A stretch of 10,532 nt of DNA from Blastocladiella britannica (taxonomy: Eukaryota; Blastocladiomycota; Blastocladiomycetes; Blastocladiales; Blastocladiaceae): positions 1 to 10,532 of the forward strand of contig MU625153.1 in NCBI GenBank assembly GCA_025349905.2, read 5' to 3'. Shown here one piece after another: positions 1-8,731 of this stretch (the stretch's first letter is position 1; each line of letters begins with the position of its first letter). The notes beneath the pieces were generated by a model. The model ran no database searches. It was not told the origin of the DNA and worked only from the letters and a program-made list of their open reading frames with translations. Position numbers and translations under genes: made by a program.

Positions 1-25
1 AAAGCAAAAGCAAAAAAAAAAAAAA

Positions 26-1391
26 ATGCCGCCAAATCAAGGCCAACCGCGCGTTTTCCATCCCCGCCAGGCACAGCAGGCGCAGCCACTGTTTCCCGAC
101 ACGGATCCGCAGCTGGGCGGATCGCCGACGCCGTCGCCCGGCGCGCTGGTCGGGTACGTTCTGGCCGTGGTTGTCGGCGGGTGCATGCTCGGCATCCTCT
201 GCCACTGCTGTGCCGCCGTCTGGGTGCGTCGATTTTTATATTTTATATATTTGCGCGGTTGCCTGCCATACCGAATCAAGCCGCGCTAACCGGGTATAAA
301 GTGCAATAGATCCCAAGCTGCCGCGCCCGCGCCCGCCACCACCGCGCCCGACGTGAACTGCGCGCGGTCCTGGCCCACTCGCAAAAGTTCCCAGTGTTTG
401 GGTTCCAATCGCCGCGCCCGCAGAGTACCGGATCCGTCGTGGAACTAGGACCGCTGGATCATGAAGCGGCGACGCCGTTGTCCCCGCCTGCCGAGAATCA
501 ACACGAACGGTCGCCGGCATCTGTGCATGCCAGTAGTGCTGCTGCGCTTCTTCAAGTCGTTTCCACCATCAGCGATCCGGGTTCGACTTGTGGACCGGAA
601 GAACAGCAAATCCAAGTGGCCGTGGAAGTGGGTCCGACACCAGTCGTCGCAGTTGCAGCAGAACCAGAGCTCATTGACCACAGCGACCAACCCGAACCCG
701 AAGTGGAAGAGGCAGCAGGAGCAGAAGTGGTGCAACCAGCAACAGTGACAACGGCACCGGCGACGGCCGGGCTGAACAGCACGACCCGCATCACCTGCTC
801 GATCTGCCTGTGCGACTACGAGCAAGGGAACCGCATCCGCGAGCTTCCGTACGAATTCCCAAAGCCAGAATCTGCAATTTTTTTTTTTTTTTGGGCGCCT
901 TCTCATAACTTTTTACATCTAGATGCCTGCACGATTTCCACGACCAATGTCTGCGCCCGTGGCTCGAAACGTCGCTGGGCGATCCGCAGCAGCGCATTAC
1001 GTGCCCCATCTGTCGCCGGTCGTGGTCGCTGGCGGACGAGCGTAAAGTAGTGCGCGAAGCCGCCGCGGCCGCATCGCGTCGGCGCCGAATCAGCTTGCAC
1101 GTGCGGTCGCGGTCGCTGCATGATCTCGGCCATCTCCGGCACCAGCTGCGGCGCACTCGGTCGGCTGGGCGGGCGGAGGACGAAGGGGATGCACGGCGGC
1201 ACTCGGCACCGTCGCATGGAGGAGCGCCACTGCGACGGGCGCACACCGTCGGATCGCACATGGTGCACCAGCAGGATCAGCAGCAGCAGAGAGTGACGAC
1301 GGTCGCGGTCACGGATCGAGCGGTGGTTCCAGCGTCATTGGCGTCGTCGACGGCAGCGTCAGTTGGACAGCAGGGAAGTCGTCAAGCTTGA
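26..1391 (+). CDS. Membrane-anchored RING-H2 E3 ubiquitin ligase (3 exons, 401 aa)
   Basis: Exons are 26-223, 310-848 and 923-1391, with GT...AG introns of 86 and 74 nt. The splices join in phase 0 and phase 2. A hydrophobic segment at residues 40-66 is a likely transmembrane helix, followed by an Arg/His-rich stretch. An acidic, Pro/Glu/Val-rich linker leads to a RING-H2 domain. Its ligands are C229-x2-C232, C247-x-H249, H252, C255, C273-x2-C276. Residues C229 and C232 lie in exon 2 and the rest in exon 3, so the domain forms only after splicing, which strongly supports that junction. W259, three residues after the fourth pair, is the usual E2-contact tryptophan. Such proteins transfer ubiquitin from an E2 to substrates at membranes. 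The tail (277-401) is low-complexity and rich in Arg, His and Gln. The start is the first ATG, straight after an A-run, but no in-frame stop precedes it inside the window, so more N-terminal sequence cannot be excluded. The substrate is unknown. Confidence 0.86.
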
Positions 1392-1429
1392 AGGACTTTG
1401 GCCCGCTCTTTCGTCCAAAGAATAAAAAT
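1392..1429 (+). promoter_or_regulatory. 38-nt spacer between RING and hydrolase genes, with AATAAA
   Basis: Only 38 nt separate the RING stop from the next ATG. AATAAA at 1421-1426 lies 30 nt past the stop and just before that ATG, and can serve as the RING gene's poly(A) signal. Any promoter of the downstream gene must lie inside RING exon 3, or the two share a transcript. The functional roles are inference. Confidence 0.5.
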
Positions 1430-2722
1430 ATGAGTCATAATCTTCTCGTCGACCAGCTGGTGGCAGCATCCACCCGCTTCAATAACGACGTGTGCGAGTT
1501 TCCGGTCCAGCGAAACCGCATCGCCGCCCTTTTGGCATCCAAGAGCGCCACAGCCGCCGAAATCGCCGCCCACATCGCCGGCACCCGCGTCCTGGTCCCG
1601 CACGAGCTGGTCCCGGTCCTCGACGCCTTTTTGGAGCGCAAGCGAGCGTCCCCGCTCCCATTCGTGGCCGCATTCTACGCCCAGATCCAGGACCGCTCCA
1701 CCTTGGTCGCGCGGCTGATCCGGGACCGCCCGCTGGTGTTTTACATGGGCTCGGACACGACTCTGACTCGGGACGGCCGCGATTTGGTTGGAGTCAAGCT
1801 CTGGAAAGCAGTGGGTGCCAGCGATGTGCCTGCGACCAGCGGCGTGCTCCCGCTCGCGCAGTACTTGAGTTACGAGGAAATCGCACTGGCGGCGCTGCTG
1901 AGCGTGTCGTCGCCCACCGTGTTCATCAATGACGGCGGGCGCCATAATCGCGGGAAAGCCGGCGCGCCGGGTACGTTTGAGCGGTTCGGGATCTTGATTG
2001 CCGCTGTTGGGTGTCGGTTCGAGGTCCCAGACGAAATGGAGGCCCGGGTCATGGAGCGGCAGTTTCATGGCGATGATGGTAATCGTAGTGAACCGGACCC
2101 TGCCCGCCCGGAATGGACTCAGTTCTACGGACCCATCGCCAACAATGACGACAACGGATTCGATCCTCGGGCATGTGGGCTGCACGCCGGGCGGTACATG
2201 TGCCGGATGCGGGCCACGTTCGGATCGCTGCTGTGGGAAGCCGACGACCGCGCGCGCGAATACGCGGCAACGCACCCAGGCGGGGCCGTGTTGCGGCTGG
2301 TCGGGCTTGGGCTCGGCGTGTGGTCGATTGGCGGCGCCGTGCAGACGGGATACTTTTTGACGGCGCTGTGGGACGCCATCGGCGCCTCACGCGCGACCCG
2401 CGTGGCGGTCGTGGACCTGTGCTGGATTACGGTCCCTCCTGGCACTACCATTCCGACCCAGCTGACCACTGCCGTCGGCGCGTCAGTGCGGATCCAGGTC
2501 TCACGCCACGATCATGCGTCCCAGCTCGACCGTGAAGATGAAGGCAAGCTGCTGGTGGCCACATTTGCGTGGGACGGCAATGCGTTCCCGGGGAACGAGT
2601 ACTGGCTCGGATCTCTCTCGGGGAGCGGCGATCCGGCCGCCGTGGCGTGCTCGACCATTGGCGAGCTGCAGAACACGCTGGTCAATGTCGGGTTCGAGTC
2701 GCGGCAGGTGGTTTCAGAGTAG
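1430..2722 (+). CDS. MavL/DUF4804-like macrodomain protein, putative ADP-ribosylhydrolase (430 aa)
   Basis: One intronless exon of 430 residues, starting at ATG 1430, the only Met codon before residue 106. Family assignment is from recalled motif pattern: SDTTLTRDG at 108-116, a YLSYEEIALAALL helix near 145-157, the block SPTVFINDGGRHNRG at 161-175, and GTFERFGILIAAVGCRFE at 181-198. Further blocks are GLGLGVW (292-298), WDGNAFPGNEYWLGS (381-395) and SGDPAAVACS (399-408). These resemble the family containing Legionella MavL, a macrodomain-like enzyme that releases ADP-ribose from ADP-ribosylated ubiquitin; relatives occur in eukaryotes. No signal peptide or membrane helix is seen, so a cytosolic or nuclear soluble enzyme is likely. 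The conserved Asp, Asn and Gly residues (I166-N167-D168-G169-G170) are candidates for the ADP-ribose pocket. It is the only gene here without an intron, yet its GC-rich codon use matches its neighbours. Substrate and activity are inferred; the family call is moderately sure. Confidence 0.68.
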   Translation: MSHNLLVDQLVAASTRFNNDVCEFPVQRNRIAALLASKSATAAEIAAHIAGTRVLVPHELVPVLDAFLERKRASPLPFVAAFYAQIQDRSTLVARLIRDRPLVFYMGSDTTLTRDGRDLVGVKLWKAVGASDVPATSGVLPLAQYLSYEEIALAALLSVSSPTVFINDGGRHNRGKAGAPGTFERFGILIAAVGCRFEVPDEMEARVMERQFHGDDGNRSEPDPARPEWTQFYGPIANNDDNGFDPRACGLHAGRYMCRMRATFGSLLWEADDRAREYAATHPGGAVLRLVGLGLGVWSIGGAVQTGYFLTALWDAIGASRATRVAVVDLCWITVPPGTTIPTQLTTAVGASVRIQVSRHDHASQLDREDEGKLLVATFAWDGNAFPGNEYWLGSLSGSGDPAAVACSTIGELQNTLVNVGFESRQVVSE

Positions 2723-2899
2723 CCAAGTGAGAAGAGAAGTGGTTGTGCCTTGGGTCAACTACTCGGAACTATAAATAACGGCAGGTCAATGTCCACTTCT
2801 CTCTGATCTTTTTCTTTTATCACAGTAACGAACGCGACCGACGGTTATTCTTCACAACGGCGACTACCACCTCCTCCCCCTCCCCTCCTCCGCCCAAGC
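2723..2899 (+). promoter_or_regulatory. AGO: Argonaute promoter and 5' leader with TATA box
   Basis: This 177-nt gap holds TATAAATA at 2770-2777, about 120 nt before the Argonaute ATG, a plausible TATA box. Downstream are pyrimidine-rich stretches (2797-2819, 2868-2895) typical of fungal leaders. A T-rich run ending in CACAG at 2821-2825 could be the acceptor of an untranslated-leader intron, but no donor is convincing. The 3' end of the preceding gene must also lie here. Confidence 0.5.
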
Positions 2900-5800
2900 A
2901 TGCCTCCCAAGTCTGCGCAGCCCGGTAAGACGGGAGCTCCTCGCCCCCCGCAGCAGCAGCGCCCGGCTTCGGGTGCGCCCCCGGCGGCCGCGACTGCCCC
3001 CCGGCAGCAGCAGCAGCAGCGCCCGGCTTCGGGTGCGCCCCCGGCGGCCGCGACTGCCCCCCGGCAGCAGCAGCAGCAGCCCCGTGCGACGGCTCCCCCG
3101 GCCCCGGCCCAGTTTGCGCCCCGTCGTACTGACCTGACCGAGTCGGAGCTCTCTCTGTTTGTGCGCCGCCCCGGATACGGTAGTCTCGGCAGGCCCATCA
3201 AGGTGCTGGCCAACCACTACGCGATTGGTCTGTCGCTCAAGCAAAACATTATGCACTACCACTTGACCAGTACGTTGACTTTGACTTTATTTTTTTTTTC
3301 TTGTGTTGTTTCGGATCCGAATCCAACCAAAACATCAACAACCGAAAAAGTTCACGCTTTGCTGAACTCCCTCATGTGAGCACACTCAATTTTGTTTTTC
3401 TAATCAACTCGAACCACGCCAACAGTGGACCCGGCCCCGACCAAGACCCTCGCCAAGAAGGTATGGGCCAAGTGGGAGATCGACCACGCCGCCAAGCTCG
3501 GCGTTGTTGCTGTACGTTGTCTTTTTTCCTTTTCGTTTTCTCCCATTCATAGTGAAGCTCACCAAACAATGAATAATAGGCCTTTGATGGCGTCGCCAAC
3601 GTGTTCACGACGACCCCCTTCCCGGTGGACGCCATGGAGTTCGACGTGGTCCTGCCCGCCCTCGGCGACCCCAAGACCGCCCGCCCCGGCAAGGCCTTCA
3701 AGGTCACCACCACCAAGGCCAATGAGCTTGACAGTCCGTTTCTCTCATTTTTTGCATCTCAATCAAGCATTGACTCACTCCATTGATGGAAAAAGTCTCC
3801 GAGCTGCACGAGTTCGTGAACGGGAAGATCACCATCACCAACAACGTCCTGACCACCATCCAAGCCATCGACATCGCGTTCCGTCAGGAGCCGTCCAAGA
3901 CCATGATCGCCGCCGGCCGCTCGTTCTACGACTCGCGCATCTCGCCCGTGCCGCTGTCGAACGGCCTCGACCTGCTGTCGGGCGCCTTCATTTCGGCCCG
4001 TGTCGGTCTCTCTGGCCTGACTCTTAACCTGGACACCGCGTACACGGCGTTCTACCGCCCGATGCCGCTCATCGACTACGCTGCCCTGGTGCTGCGCATG
4101 CCCGCTGCCAACCTCGCCAAGGATGGTGTGCCCCCACAGGCCCGCATGGCCCTCGAGAAGGCCGTCCGCATGATGACGGTGGAGCTGACGCACCGCGACG
4201 GCAACGGCCTCGCACCCCGCGCCCGTATCGCCGGCATCTCGCGCGTGCCCGCTGACGAGCTCAAGTTCCAGCTGGACGGCACCCCCGACGCCGAGGGCAC
4301 GCCCGCCGCGCCCCGCACCGTCTCGGTGGTGCAGTACTTTGTCGAGCGCTACAACATCCGCCTGAGGTGCCCTAAGCTGCTGGCCATCAACGTCGGCAGT
4401 CCTCAGCGCGAGTTGTGGGTTCCCTTCGAGTTTGTGCGCGTCGCGCCCCACCAGAAGTACGTTGGTCGCCTGTCCGAGGACCAGACGTCGGAAGTGATCA
4501 AGATCGCCGCCAAAAAGCCATTTGAGCGCAAGACCCAGATCGAGAAGATGCGCAGCGGGTTTAACGTCAACAACGCGTACACGGAGGCCTTTGGCCTGTC
4601 GGTCGCGCCGCAGCTCATGAGCATCCAGGGCCGTATCCTGCCCCCCCCGTCACTCGGCGTGGACCGCGGCTCGGTGGTGCCCCGCGATGGCTCGTGGAAC
4701 TTTGCCAACCGTCGCGTGCTGCGTGGTGTCAAGGTGACGGCCATTGGTGTGCTCGTGCTCGCCAACCGGCGCTTCTTTGCCGAGGACAAGATCCGTGGCC
4801 ACATGGATGCGTTCGCGCACACGTCGGAGCTGATGGGTCTCTCGTTCGATGCCCGCTGTATGAACGATTTTCCCGTCCAGTACGCGAGCGAGTCGCCCCA
4901 GCAAATTGGCCGTGCTCTGCCCGCTCTCGCCACCGCCGTGCAGCAGCAGTTCGGCAAGCCCGCCGATTTCCTGGTTGTGATTTTGGGCCGCAAGTCGGTC
5001 GACACGTACGCCGAGATTAAGCGCATTGGCGACACCGTCATTGGTATCCCCACGCAGTGTCTGGTGTCCAACAAGGTGGATCGCGCCAACGAGCAGTACT
5101 GGGCCAACGTGGCGCTCAAGGTCAACGTCAAGTTGCCGCAGAACGCCTTCAACTTCCACGTGAACGGCTCCAAGTTCCTGACCCCGCAGGTCCCGACCAT
5201 GATTATCGGTGCCGACGTGACGCACCCGTCGCCCGGCAGTGACGCGCCGTCCATCTCGGCGCTGGTTGGTTCGGTGGACCCCTTCGCCCACCGCTACATC
5301 GCGACCGTCCAGGAGCAGCCCGCGTCCCGCGAGGAGATGATTGTCCACATGAAGATTATGTTCGCGACGCTGCTGCAGTCGTGGTTCCGGATCAACAAGG
5401 GATTCCCGCAACGGATTGTCTTCTACCGTGACGGTGTCTCGGAGGGCCAGTTCCAGACGGTGTCGCAGATCGAGATTCGTTTGATCCAAGAAGTGCTCGC
5501 CAACGCCCGCGCCACCAACACCAAGCTCACATTTGTCATTGTCCAGAAGCGCCACCACACGCGTTTCTTCGCTCAGGACCAGAACGACAACGACCGCAGT
5601 GGCAACATCAAGGCCGGTCTCGTTGTGGACCGCGGCGTCACCCACCCCACCGATTTCGATTTCTTCTTGCAGTCGCAGGCCGGTCTGCAGGGCACGTCGC
5701 GCCCGACGTACTACTACGTGCTCTACGACCAGATTGGCTGGACCGCGGACGACCTGCAACTGTTCACGTTCCACCAGACGTTCACGTACGCCCGTTGCAC

Positions 5801-5942
5801 GCGTTCGGTGAGTATTGTCCCCTCGGCGTACTATGCTCACTTGGCGTGCTTCCGCGCCCGCCACCACGCGCAGTCGGCTGGTATTGGGTTCCCGGTGCCC
5901 AAGCTCGCGAACTCGCTGATTCCCTCGATGTACTTCATGTAA
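2900..5942 (+). CDS. AGO: Argonaute, slicer-competent small-RNA effector (4 exons, 918 aa)
   Basis: Exons are 2900-3269, 3426-3511, 3580-3733 and 3796-5942, with introns of 156, 68 and 62 nt. Argonautes bind small guide RNAs and silence matching transcripts. Domain order: a disordered Gln/Pro/Ala-rich tail (1-75), N domain (about 87-240), linker 1 (245-294), PAZ (295-424), linker 2, MID (590-652) and PIWI (from about 670). The catalytic tetrad is complete: D677 (GADVTHP), E717 (SREEM), D749 (FYRDGVSEGQF) and H885 (AYYAHLA), so target cleavage is expected. The MID 5'-phosphate pocket is intact: Y608, K612, Q624, K645 and K649 align with the known ligands. VQKRHHTRFF and GLQGTSRP are near-identical to animal AGOs. 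The C-terminal loop before the end is short, and the protein ends in MYFM, the usual buried C-terminus. A GTGAGT at 5809-5814 looks like a donor, but the conserved coding runs straight through it. No Dicer or RNA-dependent RNA polymerase lies in the window. Confidence 0.97.
2961..3080 (+). repeat. Perfect 2 x 60-bp tandem repeat in Argonaute exon 1
   Basis: Bases 2961-3020 and 3021-3080 are identical. Each copy encodes 20 residues, from Arg-Pro-Ala-Ser-Gly to five Gln (residues 21-40 and 41-60), and ends in a CAG run. A further CAG block precedes the first copy (2951-2959). Zero divergence suggests a recent duplication, or an array kept uniform by slippage or unequal exchange. Its length keeps the reading frame. 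Confidence 0.97.
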
Positions 5943-6183
5943 AAGAACTGCGCCCGCTTTGCGTCCTTTCGCATTTCGGATACCACATGGGGTGATTTTG
6001 TTCTTTCGGTTGCGTTCATGCTTTTTTTCTCTCGTCGTCGTTCCTCCTCTCTCTGTCTGGCTGGACCGAGACTTGGTCGCTTTTTGCCGTTGTTGGTTCA
6101 TTGATTCCTCTCGTTGTTTTCCTTCCCCTGTCTCGTTCTTTGGTTTGTTAACATAGTCTTCATCTTAAAAAAAAAAACGACGA
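5943..6183. other. Intergenic region between convergent Argonaute and CFAP298 genes
   Basis: These 241 nt hold the 3' ends of two converging genes. The top strand is T-rich with many TCTC/TTCC runs and ends in an A tract (6167-6178), which is a T tract in the CFAP298 transcript. No AATAAA is visible on either strand. No RNA gene or conserved open frame was found. Confidence 0.6.
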
Positions 6184-7291
6184 CTAGCGCGGCTTCCACG
6201 AGACGCCCCCACCCATGCCTTGGAACGAGGACTTGAGTGCCTTTGGGTTGGCCCAGGCCGAGTTGGAAAAGTCGTCGTCGTCATCCTCGAGTTTCTTGAG
6301 CTCCTCTTGCTTGCGGTAGTAGTAAGCCATCATCTCGCGCTGCGCTTGCTCGTTGAGTGGAGGCTCGCGCATGGGCGCGCCCGATCCGCGCTTGGTGAGT
6401 TTGGCAACAATGGTGGTCTTGTCGTTGCGGCCCACGAAATCCAGCAGTAGCTTGCCGCGGACCAGTTCTTTGCCCGCCCACCATACCTGGGCCGAGTCGG
6501 CGTCGAGAATATCCTTGGCATTCTTAAATGATCGTTATGCGATTAGTTGTGTGTGAGTAGTTTTGGAGATGGGAGTGTGCGAAGCGTACCAAGCAAGTGC
6601 GCAGATCCTCGGACTCGGCAAGGATCTCGGCGACTGGATCGTACTCAGGAAGACCCATCGGGTACGCCATGGTGACTGATGCTTTCAGGAGGTCGATGGA
6701 TTCGTTGAGGCGCACGGGCGTGGTTACGATACGTTGGGCGACGAGGTTCTTTTTTATTTACACGGGTTAGTAAGTTGCCGTGGTTGCATTTCGATGAAAT
6801 GTATATGCGTACCTTGCTGATGGATTCCCGAGCATCGGCAATGGTCTTGGTCATGGCGTCGACGTACGTTGGCAGCGGAGCTGTTGCACAAAATCAGATG
6901 CAGTTAGGATCCTAAAAGTACAATATATGCAGCAAAAAAAAAAAAAAAAAAAGGCCGTACCAAGTCCCGTCCGCCGACCCGTCGGGTCCACGCACTTGAT
7001 GTACTCGCGACCCTGCACCGTCACCAGCTCATCCACACCGGATACCGCTCCACTATCATCCTTGCCACTGACCAACTGGTCCAGGTCCTCGGGCTGGTAC
7101 CCGTGCTCCTCGAACGGCTTGGCGATCCCGTACTTGGCCAGATCCTCGATCGCAGTGGACAGCCGCTCGATACGCAGCCGCGCATTGTGGATGCCCACGA
7201 GGTGGGTGATCACGTCGGCGGTCGGGGTGGCCGCGGGTAGCGAGGCCAGGAATAGCGAGTCGTCGTTGCGCTTGATGTGGATCAGGACCAT
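6184..7291 (-). CDS. CFAP298: CFAP298 (C21orf59/Kurly/FBB18), ciliary dynein assembly factor (4 exons, 298 aa)
   Basis: Exons on the minus strand are 7291-6961, 6880-6813, 6748-6590 and 6522-6184, with introns of 80, 64 and 67 nt. CFAP298 is a conserved cytoplasmic factor needed to assemble dynein arms of motile cilia; loss in vertebrates causes ciliary dyskinesia. Length agrees with human CFAP298 (about 290 aa). Diagnostic parts are the start MVLIHIKRNDDSLFL, an N-terminal ubiquitin-like segment, YPMGLPEYDP (162-171), the AQVWWAGKEL helix (197-206) and the RGSGAPMREPP stretch. The acidic DDDDDF region precedes SAWANPKALK, and the protein ends in SWKPR, like the vertebrate KWRPR. Exon joins preserve these motifs. 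The gene diverges from UBA4 over a 79-nt shared upstream region and converges on Argonaute. Its presence implies that the organism builds a motile flagellum. Intron 1 carries a 19-nt T run just after its donor. Confidence 0.94.
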
Positions 7292-7370
7292 TGTGCTTTT
7301 TGGTTTGGTTTTGATGGGAAAAGAGAGATGTGAAAAGTGAAAAAGCAGCTCTTTTGATAAGCTAAACAGT
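7292..7370. promoter_or_regulatory. 79-nt bidirectional promoter between CFAP298 and UBA4
   Basis: The start codons of two divergent genes lie 79 nt apart, so this AT-rich stretch must contain both promoters and both 5' leaders unless transcription starts inside the genes. It has G/A-rich runs (7317-7345) and no clear TATA box or RFX X-box. Function is inferred from layout alone. Confidence 0.6.
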
Positions 7371-8731
7371 ATGACCCTCACTCCCCACGAAATCAAGCGG
7401 TACGGCCGGCAGCTCCTGGTCCCGCAATTCGGGATAGAAGGTACTTGTACTCCAGTAATGAGAGAATAATATGAACTGAAAAAAAAAATTTAACCAGGAC
7501 AACGAAAGCTCCGTGCGGCCAGCGCGCTGATTGTTGGCACCGGCGGGCTCGGCGCACCGGCCGCCATGTACTTGGCTGCGGCCGGAATCGGGCACCTGGG
7601 TCTGGCCGACCACGACACGGTGGAAGTGTCCAACTTGCATCGGCAAGTGCTGCACACCGAGGACGCGGCCGGAATGGCCAAGACCGCGTCGGCACGACGC
7701 CAGCTCGAGCGGTATTCTTTTTTTTTTTTTCCTGTCCTTAACAATCGCGTACTAAAGCAAAAAATAGACTCAATTCGCTGGTCCGCATCACCGAGCACCC
7801 GACACTCGTCGACGCGTCCACGGCCCTTGCGTTACTGGCCCCCTACGACGTGATCCTGGACTGCTCCGACAACGCCGCCACACGGTACTTGCTCAACGAC
7901 GCGTGCGTGCTGCTCAACAAACCGTTGGTCTCGGCCTCGGCGTTACGCACCGAGGGCCACTTGACGGTCTACCACCACTTGGGTGGGCCCTGTTACCGGT
8001 GCCTGTTCCCCGTCCCGCCACCCGCCGCCACCGTGACCAACTGCGCCGATGGTGGAGTGATGGGGCCCGTGACGGGCACGTTGGGCGCCATGCAGGCCAT
8101 GGAAGCGATCAAGGTCGTGGTGGGTGCGTCAGTGGACGAAGTACTGGTGGCACGGATGGCGGTGCTGGACTTGTGGGCGGCCACGTCGCGAGTGGTTAGG
8201 TTACGAGGACGTCAGAAAGGGTGTGCGGTCTGTGGAGACGCGCCCACGGTTACGGAGCTCGTGGACTATGTGCTCATGTGCGGGTCGGGACCCATGGACA
8301 AGGTCCGTTTTTGTTTTTTTTCTTCCTTTTATGGGTTTCTGCCTTTCTTGCTCACTTGTGGTGCGATGGTACAGACGCCGTCCATTTCCATCTTGCCCGA
8401 GTCCCAGCGGCTGTCGCCGGTACAATTCAAGGCGCGACTGGATGATAGCAGTGTTTTGTTGCTGGATGTCCGAGAACCAGTGCAGTTCAACATTGCCCAT
8501 TTACCCGGATCCATCAACGTGCCCTACCGGTCCCTAGCGACGCAGATCGACCACGTCCGATCTCTTGTTGACAAACATAGTTTGGTTTTGGTGGTGTGTC
8601 GGCGTGGCAACGACTCTCAGCGTGCGGTACGTGATCTGCGCGACACCTACGGCGTGAAAGGGTGCGTGGACATGGTCGGTGGTCTCGATGCATGGGCGGC
8701 GTCCGTAGACGACACGTTTCCAATGTATTGA
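7371..8731 (+). CDS. UBA4: UBA4/MOCS3, E1-like sulfur-carrier activating enzyme with rhodanese domain (4 exons, 391 aa)
   Basis: Exons are 7371-7440, 7498-7711, 7768-8302 and 8375-8731, with introns of 57, 56 and 72 nt. The enzyme adenylates the C-terminal glycine of URM1, and in many eukaryotes MOCS2A, then thiocarboxylates it. This supports tRNA U34 thiolation, URM1 conjugation and molybdenum-cofactor synthesis in the cytosol. The ThiF/MoeB-like domain shows GTGGLG at 37-42, the NLHRQ block at 69-73 and [12 protein letters not shown] from 126. Zinc ligands are C170-x2-C173 and C247-x2-C250. The catalytic cysteine is C187 in VTNCADGG. The rhodanese domain (about 284-391) has DVREP and the active-site loop C348-R-R-G-N-D, the persulfide cysteine. 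The protein lacks the roughly 50-residue N-terminal extension of human MOCS3 and starts right at the conserved helix; yeast Uba4 is also longer. Intron 2 holds a classic TACTAA branch point (7750-7755). All key residues are present. Confidence 0.96.

Noticed and set aside
293..299. TATAAA-like sequence as a promoter for a shorter RING gene
   Set aside because: It lies within intron 1, 10 nt before the acceptor. The spliced frame gives a sensible membrane segment plus RING protein, so no internal promoter is needed.
1382..2275. A 297-codon minus-strand frame opposite the MavL-like gene
   Set aside because: Biased composition with no motif, whereas the opposite strand carries several conserved blocks in a full-length protein.
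2900..3379. Argonaute exon 1 as a separate 159-aa protein
   Set aside because: The frame runs into intron 1. Splicing at 3269/3426 restores the N domain, which continues through exons 2-4.
5809..5814. GTGAGT inside Argonaute exon 4 as an intron donor
   Set aside because: The sequence on both sides reads through as the conserved RCTRSVSI-AYYAHLA region of PIWI, including the catalytic His. Splicing would destroy it.
4650..6101. A 483-codon open frame on the minus strand opposite Argonaute exon 4
   Set aside because: It mirrors the GC-rich third positions of Argonaute codons, is composed mostly of Arg, Val, Gly and His, and shows no recognisable domain. It is a coding shadow.
5943..6183. Possible RNA gene in the Argonaute-CFAP298 gap
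   Set aside because: No tRNA-like arms or stable paired structure could be seen; the stretch is T-rich 3' untranslated sequence.
6934..6952. 19-nt A run (and the other long homopolymers) as retroposon tails
   Set aside because: They lie within introns close to donor sites, with no target-site duplication or adjacent element sequence.
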